Assembly: GCA_005882415.1 (NCBI GenBank)
Contig: VBAE01000187.1
Coordinates: 1 to 8,284 of the forward strand
Length of the DNA: 8,284 nt
Origin: Alphaproteobacteria bacterium
GTDB taxonomy: Bacteria > Pseudomonadota > Alphaproteobacteria > Sphingomonadales > Sphingomonadaceae
Reading direction: 5' to 3'
In this document: positions 1 to 4,889 of the stretch, in pieces
How positions within the stretch are numbered: the first letter of the stretch is position 1
Layout of the letters: each line of letters begins with the position of its first letter
Made by a program: the position numbers and the translations under genes
The notes under the pieces: model-generated
Database searches by the model: none
What the model was told of the DNA's origin: nothing
Seen by the model: only the letters and a program-made list of their open reading frames with translations

Positions 1-239
1 CACTCCGAATAATCCGGCGCGCGGTGCTTTTTCGCCGCGCGGCGATCCTCCTTGCCGACGCATTCCTCATGCTCGCGAAGCTTCCGCCCGCGCTTCTCGT
101 CGGCTTCGGACTGGCTGGTCGTCACCGCATCGACCCCCGCCGACGCCACCTTGACCGGCAGCGTCACCACGTCGAGGGCGGTCTTGGCGAGGCAGCCGGT
201 GAGGGCCACGGGCAGGATCAGGGCGGCAAGGATACGCAT
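1..239 (-). CDS. Small lipoprotein, C-terminus cut by window edge
   Basis: Seventy-nine residues are visible with no stop before the window edge, so the C-terminus is missing. The protein starts MRILAALILPVALTGC: a short basic N-terminus, a hydrophobic stretch and a lipobox LTGC with the lipidated Cys at residue 16, so it should be exported and anchored in a membrane. After the Cys comes a Val/Ala/Thr-rich segment (about 18-42) and then a charged segment with TTSQSEADEKRG and many Lys/Arg/Glu, probably helical. The ATG is preceded on its own strand by GGAGA five bases upstream. I recall similar uncharacterised lipoproteins in sphingomonads. No enzymatic motif is visible and no function can be assigned. 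It is divergent from the gene at 375, so the 135-bp spacer 240-374 must carry both promoters, though I recognise no clear -35/-10 pair there. Confidence 0.75.
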   Translation of the reverse strand, partial: MRILAALILPVALTGCLAKTALDVVTLPVKVASAGVDAVTTSQSEADEKRGRKLREHEECVGKEDRRAAKKHRAPDYSE

Positions 240-374
240 GCAAATCTCCGTCTATGTCCGTACCATAGCAGCTTGTCGGCTGCCCATCCTGAACGGCATC
301 GGCTGATCGATGTTAGCGATTTCCGCCCGCCGCTGCGGTAGAAATGCCGCTTCACCGCATCCCGGGGGGGATCA

Positions 375-548
375 ATGGACCTGGAAGACCGCGACTATTA
401 TCTCGCGCGAATCGCGGCGGAGGAAATCGCCGCCGAACGCGCCGCCCATCCGCTCGCAGCGGAGAGCCACCGCCGCCTCGCCCGCGAATATGCGGGGATG
501 CTCGCCGCGAACGATCAGGACGTCCCGCTCCAGCGCCTCCGTGGCTGA
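375..548 (+). CDS. 57-aa hypothetical protein, Ala/Arg-rich helical
   Basis: A complete 57-codon frame begins with ATG just after a G-rich Shine-Dalgarno-like run (363-370) and ends at TGA. The product begins MDLEDRDYYLARIAAEEI and contains HRRLAREYAGML near residues 32-43. It is rich in Ala, Arg and Glu, with a heptad-like spacing suggesting one or two amphipathic helices, and it has no signal peptide, membrane segment or Cys. The codons use G or C at most third positions, as in the other genes here, and the opposite-strand frame over this region gives a less natural Arg/Gly-rich product. The H-x-x-L-A-x-x-Y pattern is typical of small uncharacterised sphingomonad proteins and loosely recalls the 56-aa proteins at 2996 and 3550. 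Function unknown. Confidence 0.6.
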   Translation: MDLEDRDYYLARIAAEEIAAERAAHPLAAESHRRLAREYAGMLAANDQDVPLQRLRG

Positions 549-630
549 TTGCCCGGCGGGACGGGCAACCTAACCGGCGCTGCTTGGTTCTCAGCGCAGG
601 CCAATATGCGGCCGGGTACAGGGCGGGCAG

Positions 631-870
631 GTGCCGCGTTTCTTCTTCAACGTCTACGACACGATCGACGCGCTCGACGACGAAGGCTTCTGCCTTCCCG
701 ACGCCGCCGCCGCGCGCCGCGAGGCCCTGCTCAGCGCCCGTGCCCTGATCTGCGAGCAGGTCAAGCTCGGCACGATCAACCTCTCCTACCGGATCGAGGT
801 GCTCGACGAATCGGGCAACACCGTCCTCGATCTTCCTTATTCGGCGGCGGTCGACATCGTCGACGTGTAA
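631..870 (+). CDS. DUF6894 family small protein
   Basis: The 79-residue product MPRFFFNVYDTIDALDDEGFCLPD... fits the DUF6894 pattern: an N-terminal P-R-[FY]-F-F-[NH]-V strand, a D-D-E-G turn, L-P-D at about residues 22-24, an A-A-x-R-R-E-A-L helix (about 26-33), then strands including YRIEVLDESGNTVLDLPYS. The start is GTG, chosen because the family begins directly with MPR-[FY]-FF; the upstream Shine-Dalgarno match (GGGCGGGCAG) is weak. The protein is predicted to be soluble and cytoplasmic. The family is widespread in Alphaproteobacteria and has no established biochemical role that I know of. The gene follows the 57-aa gene by 82 bp on the same strand, so the two could be co-transcribed, but no other link is visible. 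Confidence 0.85.
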   Translation: MPRFFFNVYDTIDALDDEGFCLPDAAAARREALLSARALICEQVKLGTINLSYRIEVLDESGNTVLDLPYSAAVDIVDV

Positions 871-899
871 GCCGACCCGCGCTTCTGCACATATGTTAG

Positions 900-923
900 T
901 CACAGCTTTTCTATCATCTGTGA
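900..923. promoter_or_regulatory. Inverted repeat upstream of the broken regulator
   Basis: TCACAG and its exact complement CTGTGA are separated by 12 bp, in a locally AT-rich stretch 62 bp before the GTG at 985. The half-site sequence is Crp-like, but the order is reversed relative to the usual TGTGA-N6-TCACA operator, so this may be an unrelated dyad or a weak hairpin. A role in controlling the regulator is inference from position only. Confidence 0.25.
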
Positions 924-984
924 AATACGCCCCCCACGCCTTGCGCTATGCCCGTCCCCATCATCAGAAGGATTATGGGCACCG

Positions 985-1791
985 GTGGCTGAGAGAGCCG
1001 ACGCGCTCCCGCCCTTCCTCGAGCGGAGCGATACCGACTTTATGGGTCTTAGCGACAGCATCGAACGCGTCATCCGCCGGCTCGAGACCCGCCGGGCGCT
1101 CAGTGAAGAGGACCGGAACGCCATCCGCGCCCTCCCCTTCACCTACCGCACGCTCGAAGCCTCGACCTATATGGTGCGCGAAGGCGAGCCGCCCCAAATC
1201 TGCACCATCCTCCTCTCCGGCTTCGCCTATCGGCACAAGATCACCGAGAAGGGCGCCCGGCAGATCCTGTCGCTTCACCTGCCCGGCGAGTTCCTCGACC
1301 TCCAGAACAGCATGCTCGAGGTCGCCGACCACAACGTCCAGACCCTGACCCGGGCCGAGATCGCCGCTGTGCCGGTGACGGCGCTCCACCGCCTGGTCAC
1401 CGAACATCCGGCCGTCGCCCGGGCGATGTGGATCGATACGCTCGTCGACGCCGCGATCTTCCGCGAATGGCTGGTCAATGTCGGCCGGCGCGATTCCCAC
1501 AGCCGGATCGCCCACCTGCTCTGTGAATTCGCGCTCCGCCTGGAGATGGCCGGCCTCGCCAGCCATTATCGATACGAGCTGCCGACGGCCGCCAGGGCCT
1601 CATCTCCCGCGAGCGCCGCTCCGTCGCCATCGCCAATTGGGAGGGCCTCAGCCACGCCGGCGACTTCAACAGCCGCTACCTCCATTATGAGGAAGGCGGG
1701 CCCGGCGAGGCCGCTCTCGCCAGCTAAACCGGCGGCCCACCGCCCCACGCAAATTTTGCGACGAAAATATCTTGGAAAACGAGCGGCCTAA
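985..1791 (+). pseudogene. Crp/Fnr-type regulator lacking its helix-turn-helix
   Basis: The N-terminal part closely matches the intact paralogue at 1899 through the cyclic-nucleotide-binding beta-roll (ILLSGFAYRHKIT, HLPGEFLDLQN) and the dimerisation helix (FREWLVNVGRRD, CEFALRLEMAGL), up to YELP (codons ending at 1584). The paralogue then has 81 bp encoding MTQEQLADAVGLTSVHVNRV and onward before GLISR; here only 11 bp (1585-1595) remain, a net loss of 70 bp. This removes the DNA-recognition helix and shifts the frame. The old C-terminus (GLISRERR...GDFNSRYLHYEE) is still readable in another frame, ending at TAA 1725-1727. The frame actually read instead gives a Pro/Ala/Ser/Arg-rich tail ending at 1791. 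The start is uncertain: GTG 985 has AAGGA 12 bases upstream, while ATG 1042 aligns better with the paralogue. A five-codon ATG frame (975-992) overlaps the GTG. It is probably a pseudogene, but an uninterrupted ORF for a sensor-only protein remains. Confidence 0.8.
1753..1768. promoter_or_regulatory. AT-rich dyad upstream of the intact regulator
   Basis: ATTTT-N6-AAAAT forms a perfect 5-bp dyad in an unusually AT-rich spot within GC-rich DNA. Just downstream, TTGGAA (1772-1777) and TAGATA (1794-1799) are 16 bp apart and could serve as a weak -35/-10 pair for the regulator starting at 1899. The size and symmetry would suit an operator for a Crp/Fnr dimer, possibly autoregulatory. The stretch lies inside the frameshifted tail of the upstream pseudogene, so it was probably 3' flank or spacer originally. 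The assignment is tentative. Confidence 0.3.
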
Positions 1792-1888
1792 TCTAGATAA
1801 AAGCAGGCGAGTCCGCGTCCTTCTAATGAGGGGCGGTGGGGGGTGAAGCGGCGTCTCGTCCGGGGCGCGGTTTAGCCTTTGAAACAGT

Positions 1889-1893
1889 GGGAG
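1889..1893 (+). promoter_or_regulatory. Ribosome binding site fixing the GTG start at 1899
   Basis: GGGAG lies five bases before GTG 1899. The frame is open upstream to GTG 1836, but only this start has a well-placed Shine-Dalgarno sequence, and it gives a protein length usual for the family. Confidence 0.6.
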
Positions 1894-1898
1894 CGACG

Positions 1899-2642
1899 GT
1901 GCCGGATTTGCATCCGACATTCGACGGGATGGTACGCAGGCTGGAACGTCGGTCGCCGCTCGGCGAGGACGATCGCCGCGCGCTCAAGCATGTCCAGCAC
2001 AGCCTCCGCCGGGTCCCCGCCGGCGGGCACATCATCCGCGACGGCGATCGTCCGGAATATTGCAGCCTTCTGCTCTCCGGCTTCGCCTATCGCTACAAGA
2101 TCACCGGCGAAGGCGCGCGCCAGATCATCTCGATCCACATGGCGGGCGAGTTCCTCGATCTCCAGAACGGCTTCCTCCAGCTCGCCGACCACAGCGTCCA
2201 GACGCTGACCGAGGCCGAGATCGCACTCATCCCCTCACAGGTGATCGAGGAGCTTGCGCTGACCCGCCCCGCGATCGGCCGGACCTTGTGGATCGACACT
2301 CTGATCGACGCCTCCATCTTCCGGGAATGGGTGGTCAATGTCGGCCGCCGCGACAGCCGCGCCCGCGTCGCCCATATCCTCTGCGAATTCTCGCTCCGCT
2401 TGGAAGCCGCCGGCCTCGCCAAGGGCCACACCTACGAGCTTCCGATGACTCAGGAGCAGCTCGCCGACGCGGTCGGCCTGACCTCGGTCCACGTCAACCG
2501 GGTGCTCAAGCAGTTGGGCGAACAGGGCCTGATCAGCCGCGACAAGCGCCGCCTCGTCATCGAGGACTGGGCACGGCTGCGCGACGTCGGGGATTTCAAC
2601 GAGCGCTACCTGCACCACGACGCGACAGCGATGGCCGCGTAG
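1899..2642 (+). CDS. Crp/Fnr family transcriptional regulator
   Basis: This is a 247-residue cytoplasmic DNA-binding regulator. Residues about 15-125 form the cyclic-nucleotide-binding beta-roll (ILLSGFAYR-type motif, GARQIISIHMAGEFLDLQN). There follow a dimerisation helix (FREWVVNVGRRDSRARVAHILCEFSLRL) and a winged helix-turn-helix starting about residue 183 (MTQEQLADAVGLTSVHVNRV, then LKQLGEQGLISRDKRRLVIEDW). The C-terminus GDFNERYLHHD is typical of the sphingomonad members I recall. No N-terminal Cys cluster of the FNR [4Fe-4S] type is present, and the ligand cannot be read from the sequence. GTG 1899 is preferred over the longer frame from 1836 because of GGGAG five bases upstream. The gene follows its broken paralogue in tandem, so the pair looks like a duplication, and a palindromic element begins at its stop codon. 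The regulated genes are unknown; neighbours give no clear regulon. Confidence 0.92.
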   Translation: MPDLHPTFDGMVRRLERRSPLGEDDRRALKHVQHSLRRVPAGGHIIRDGDRPEYCSLLLSGFAYRYKITGEGARQIISIHMAGEFLDLQNGFLQLADHSVQTLTEAEIALIPSQVIEELALTRPAIGRTLWIDTLIDASIFREWVVNVGRRDSRARVAHILCEFSLRLEAAGLAKGHTYELPMTQEQLADAVGLTSVHVNRVLKQLGEQGLISRDKRRLVIEDWARLRDVGDFNERYLHHDATAMAA

Positions 2643-2908
2643 GGTCCGTACTCGATACCGGCAACGGCCATGACGTGGCGGAGAGGTGGTCAGGGCTAGG
2701 CGCGAGGAGGGAGCGATGCTGGTGCATCGTGACCGACGAGCAACGACGCCATGGCCGCCTATCCGCCGCGCCGCTTCGCGGTCGTCCGGAGAAGGGCACC
2801 GGCTACGTCGCGGCGCTTGTGCGGGCAACCAGCCCGCCCTGCGCACCGCTCCTTGCCGGTGCCCTTCTTCGGACGATCCTGGCCATTGCCGGTGTCGAGT
2901 ACGGACCC
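2642..2908. repeat. Nested inverted-repeat element, MITE-like
   Basis: Outer arms of 29 bp (2642-2670 and 2880-2908, beginning GGGTCCGTACTCGA) are inverted copies with two mismatches. Inner arms of 22 bp (2782-2803 and 2855-2876, TCGTCCGG...CACCGGC) are inverted with one mismatch. A 6-bp hairpin CGATGC-TGGT-GCATCG (2714-2729) sits in the left half. The left outer arm overlaps the last base of the regulator's stop codon. No convincing gene lies inside: the frames that cross it are Arg/Pro/Gly-rich and unlike real proteins. The termini-plus-noncoding-core layout would fit a non-autonomous miniature element, but I see no clear target-site duplication (bases just outside are TA on the left and TT on the right). 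It could equally be an extended palindromic spacer repeat or a terminator for the regulator. Confidence 0.65.
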
Positions 2909-2915
2909 TTGATCC

Positions 2916-2952
2916 AGATTGTGGCGACTCGGGCGAGCCCGAGTCACAGTCT
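2916..2952. repeat. Long hairpin downstream of the nested repeat
   Basis: GACTCGGG (2926-2933) pairs perfectly with CCCGAGTC (2938-2945) around a CGAG loop. After a 3-base bulge the stem continues with AGATTGT (2916-2922) against ACAGTCT (2946-2952), using one G-U pair. No T-run follows, so it is not a classical terminator. With the repeat at 2642-2908 it fills most of the 353-bp gap before the next gene and may be part of the same element. Confidence 0.5.
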
Positions 2953-2995
2953 CCCCAGCGGATGTAGAGTACCACCCCGAGTCGGGAACCGGGGC

Positions 2996-3166
2996 ATGGC
3001 TAGGGAAGACCGGATCAAGCTGCACGCCGATCGCGCAAGGGACGAGCTCGACCTCGCCCGCTGCGCCCGCAGCCACGACGCCGCCCAAGCCCACCTAGCC
3101 CTCTCCGCCCTCCACCTCGATCGCCTGCGCAGCCTCGCCGCCCCGCAACCGCTCGCCGCGGAGTAG
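2996..3166 (+). CDS. 56-aa hypothetical protein, first of a paralogous pair
   Basis: The frame begins MAREDRIKLHADRARDELDL and ends ...PLAAE before TAG. It is an Ala/Leu/Arg-rich, probably all-helical soluble protein with one Cys (residue 23) and no signal peptide. Its core RARDELDLA...AAQAHLALSALHLDRLR (about 13-45) aligns without gaps with RAMTELDRA...AARAHFALSALHLEKMR in the equally long 56-aa protein at 3550, so the two are clearly paralogues. A longer frame upstream is open, but it runs through the repeat and antisense to nothing gene-like. The ATG at 2996 matches the paralogue's length exactly and has GGGAA seven bases upstream. Function unknown; I recall similar small proteins in sphingomonads. 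Confidence 0.7.
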   Translation: MAREDRIKLHADRARDELDLARCARSHDAAQAHLALSALHLDRLRSLAAPQPLAAE

Positions 3167-3192
3167 GCACTGTGCGCAGACGACAAACACGT

Positions 3193-3288
3193 CGTCATCC
3201 CGGGCTCGACCCGGGATCCATGAACACAGGTCGGTGAGAACTCACGGCCAACCGTGTTCATGGATGCCGGATCAAGTCCGGCATGACG
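3193..3288. repeat. 96-bp palindromic repeat, copy A
   Basis: The unit runs from CGTCAT to ATGACG. Its two halves are imperfect inverted copies, each ending in a shared TCCATGAACAC / GTGTTCATGGA, and each half holds its own hairpin: ATCCCGGG-CTCGA-CCCGGGAT on the left and GCCGGAT-CAA-GTCCGGC on the right. This double-hairpin layout is typical of REP/BIME-type extragenic palindromes, and this sequence type is common in alphaproteobacterial spacers. No RAYT transposase is present in the window. With copy B it fills most of the 383-bp spacer between the two 56-aa genes; the rest, 3416-3549, holds only the AT-rich leader of the second gene. Confidence 0.8.
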
Positions 3289-3319
3289 GTCTTGGGTACG
3301 GCCGCCTCCGCCCCACCCT

Positions 3320-3415
3320 CGTCACTCCGGGCTCGACCCGGAGTCCATGAACACAGGCCCCCGAGAACCTGGCACGAACCGTGTTCATGGATGCCGGATC
3401 AAGTCCGGCATGACG
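3320..3415. repeat. 96-bp palindromic repeat, copy B
   Basis: This has exactly the same length and orientation as copy A and lies 31 bp after it. The right half (GTGTTCATGGATGCCGG... to ATGACG) is identical to copy A. The left stem reads ACTCCGGG-CTCGA-CCCGGAGT, where two adjacent pairs differ from copy A but both remain paired. The central 25 or so bases are the most divergent part. Confidence 0.8.
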
Positions 3416-3549
3416 AGTTAGTGCGCTCGATGAGAAATCTAGATTAATCAGTTATTTACTGGCTGCTAATCCAGGTGAAAGCGCTGCCCGCCCGGCCATG
3501 GCATCCCAGCATGGAGAGCCGGAGAAAGGCCTGAAGCAGGAGAGGCTGC

Positions 3550-3720
3550 GTGGCCGACGATATCGATTTCCATTCCAAGCGGGCGATGACCGAGCTCGAC
3601 CGTGCGGTGAGCGCGGACTGCCAGCGGGCGGCGCGGGCGCATTTCGCTTTGTCCGCCCTCCACCTCGAAAAGATGCGGCAGCTGGTCGAAACCGGCGCCC
3701 GCCTCAAGCAGGCCAACTGA
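3550..3720 (+). CDS. 56-aa hypothetical protein, second of a paralogous pair
   Basis: GTG begins MADDIDFHSKRAMTELDRAV and the frame ends QAN-TGA, giving 56 residues. AGGAG lies seven bases upstream, a strong ribosome binding site that fixes the start. The core SKRAMTELDRAVSADCQRAARAHFALSALHLEKMR matches the 56-aa protein at 2996, including ELD, a single Cys in the middle (residue 24 here, 23 there), AAxAH and ALSALHL. The product is predicted soluble and helical, with no catalytic motif visible. An overlapping out-of-frame ORF (3498-3845) is rejected because it has neither this ribosome binding site nor a family resemblance. A strong terminator lies 40 bp downstream, so the transcript probably ends there. 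Function unknown. Confidence 0.75.
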   Translation: MADDIDFHSKRAMTELDRAVSADCQRAARAHFALSALHLEKMRQLVETGARLKQAN

Positions 3721-3760
3721 AAGGGCGCGGTTTCCCTCCCTCCTTGCCGCGCCTCGTCGA

Positions 3761-3794
3761 GGGGCGTGCCCCCCCGGCACGCCCCCGCCTTTTT
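3761..3794 (+). terminator. Rho-independent terminator
   Basis: GGGGCGTGCC and GGCACGCCCC form a perfect 10-bp stem around a CCCCC loop, followed after CGCC by five T residues. It lies 40 bp after the 56-aa gene ending at 3720 and should end that transcript. Confidence 0.85.
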
Positions 3795-3811
3795 GCGTCG
3801 CTCCTGCCAAG

Positions 3812-3851
3812 TCCATGGCGCGCCAAGTTTATTTGCGCGCCCTGACATGGA
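3812..3851. repeat. Interrupted dyad between two small genes
   Basis: GGCGCGC (3817-3823) pairs with GCGCGCC (3835-3841) around the AT-rich loop CAAGTTTATTT, and TCCAT (3812-3816) pairs with ATGGA (3847-3851) outside a 5-base bulge. It lies about 115 bp before the 68-aa gene, followed by an AT-rich leader (3862-3890). It could be an operator, an RNA leader structure or chance. Confidence 0.35.
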
Positions 3852-3964
3852 TCAGAGCCTGTTCATTTTTAACATGTGATAAGTTTTTCATCGCCGGCTC
3901 CGACTCGGGCCACGCCGGCGGCTGAGAGACCGTAGCGCTTTCGACCCCTGTCAAAGGAACGCGC

Positions 3965-4171
3965 GTGCCTTATTACCGTCTCTACTTCATGACCCCGCAA
4001 ACAGGGCATATCGAGCGCTTCGCCGAATATGAGGCGCCGGACGACGAGGCGGCCCTGGCCCTCGCCGCCGAGCATGAGGGCGAGCGCCCGCTCGAACTCT
4101 GGTGCCGCCACCGCAAGGTCCGCAACTTCCCCGCAATCGCCGCCGCCCGCACCCTCGAACCCGGCGAATAA
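3965..4171 (+). CDS. 68-aa hypothetical protein (MPYYRLYF family)
   Basis: The GTG start is preceded by AAAGGAA with a spacing of about six bases. The product MPYYRLYFMTPQTGHIERFAEYEAPDDEAALALAAEHEGERPLELWCRHRKVRNF... fits a small soluble alpha/beta protein: an N-terminal aromatic strand, a T-G-H-I turn (residues 13-16), an acidic segment DDEAA (26-30) leading an Ala-rich helix, then P-L-E-L-W-C-x-H-R-K-V (42-52). I recall this pattern in small uncharacterised sphingomonad proteins, where F-x-A-x-D-D-x-A-A and M-E-L-W-C are characteristic. The fold loosely resembles DUF6894-type proteins such as the one at 631. No active site can be named. It is preceded by a terminator and an AT-rich leader, so it probably has its own promoter. 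Confidence 0.8.
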   Translation: MPYYRLYFMTPQTGHIERFAEYEAPDDEAALALAAEHEGERPLELWCRHRKVRNFPAIAAARTLEPGE

Positions 4172-4320
4172 ACGCCGTCGCGTCGCTGCGCGCGATCAGC
4201 CGAACCCTGGCCAAGGTGAGGCGCGCTCTCGCCCGGCAACCCCGACTCCCCCTCCGCGGTTCTGTGCCCGGGCCCAATGCTTCAAGCCACGGGCTTATGG
4301 TCGTGAAGGGAGATGAAAGT

Positions 4321-4575
4321 ATGCGTAAGCTGATTTTGACGCTCGGCCTGCTGGCCGCCTCGCTGCCGGCGGCCGAGGTCGCCGCCCAGCGCTACGGCGG
4401 CGGCTACAACAATCGCGAGGTGCGGCAGGAACGCCGCGAGTGCCGGCGCGAACTCCGCCGAGCCGAGACCCGCCGCGAATATAATCGCGAGCTCCGCGAA
4501 TGCCGCCGCGAACTGGCCCGCGCCCAGCGCTCCGGCCGCTATTACAGCTGGGACCGCCGCTGGAGCCGCTGGTAG
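4321..4575 (+). CDS. Exported Arg-rich repeat protein
   Basis: The 84-residue product starts MRKLILTLGLLAASLPAAEVAAQ, a clear Sec signal peptide with probable cleavage after VAA (residue 22). The mature part is extremely rich in Arg and Glu. It carries a 20-residue tandem repeat with the core RECRREL.RA at 39-48 and 59-68, each with one Cys (41 and 61), and ends in aromatic/Arg residues SGRYYSWDRRWSRW. A disulfide between the two Cys in the periplasm is possible. GGGAG eight bases upstream supports ATG 4321; the longer frame from 4102 would bury the signal peptide. Small secreted Arg-rich proteins of this kind are common in sphingomonads, with no proven role. An 11-bp hairpin follows directly. 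The spacer 4172-4320 shows nothing else recognisable. Confidence 0.85.
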   Translation: MRKLILTLGLLAASLPAAEVAAQRYGGGYNNREVRQERRECRRELRRAETRREYNRELRECRRELARAQRSGRYYSWDRRWSRW

Positions 4576-4583
4576 GCATCAGA

Positions 4584-4609
4584 GGACGGCCGCCCGTTGG
4601 CGGCCGTCC
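4584..4609 (+). terminator. Hairpin terminator candidate without T-run
   Basis: GGACGGCCGCC and GGCGGCCGTCC form a perfect 11-bp stem around a CGTT loop, eight bases after the stop codon of the Arg-rich protein. No T-tract follows, so it may act as an imperfect terminator or protect the 3' end. Confidence 0.6.
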
Positions 4610-4682
4610 CCAGCCCGGTTGCCTCCACCTGCCACGCCTGTGTAGGGTCGGCTCGACTTGAAGCAGCGAAAAGGGGCGGGGG

Positions 4683-4889
4683 ATGAGCGAAGCGACGATG
4701 CAATTGCTGGAACAGGCCAGCATTTTGATCACCCATGTGGTCGCCGCCTTCGCGGCCGCCGCCCTGTTCGGCTATAAGGGCCGGAGCCGCTTCATGGGTT
4801 TCCTCCTCGCGATTCTGCTGGGGCCGATCGGCGTGGCCGTCGCAATCCTCATCGGCCCCGCCACCAGCGCGACCGTCGTCGCCGACTAA
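4683..4889 (+). CDS. 68-aa two-helix membrane protein
   Basis: The ATG is preceded by AAGGGG with a spacing of six bases. The product MSEATMQLLEQASILITHVVAAF... has two predicted membrane helices (about 12-30 and 38-58) linked by a short basic loop GYKGRSR, so both termini should face the same side. The second helix contains L-G-P-I-G-V, a Gly/Pro pattern seen in many small membrane proteins with a GYKGRS loop; a more precise family name is not justified. The last codon is GCC-GAC-TAA, and the stop overlaps that of the convergent transporter gene by four bases. Function unknown. Confidence 0.75.
   Translation: MSEATMQLLEQASILITHVVAAFAAAALFGYKGRSRFMGFLLAILLGPIGVAVAILIGPATSATVVAD

Noticed and set aside
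352..903. Minus-strand ORF of 183 codons
   Set aside because: Antisense to the 57-aa and DUF6894 genes, with a low-complexity Arg/Gly/Pro composition.
2235..2975. Minus-strand ORF of 246 codons
   Set aside because: Antisense to the regulator and the repeat element, with no recognisable domain; typical of open antisense frames in GC-rich DNA.
2060..3166. Long plus-strand ORF of 368 codons
   Set aside because: It overlaps the well-supported regulator out of frame and then crosses the nested repeat, giving an Arg/Pro-rich product. Only its last 56 codons, from ATG 2996, are a credible gene.
3193..3415. Two spaced repeats considered as a CRISPR array
   Set aside because: Only two 96-bp units with internal hairpins, far longer than CRISPR repeats, and no cas genes.
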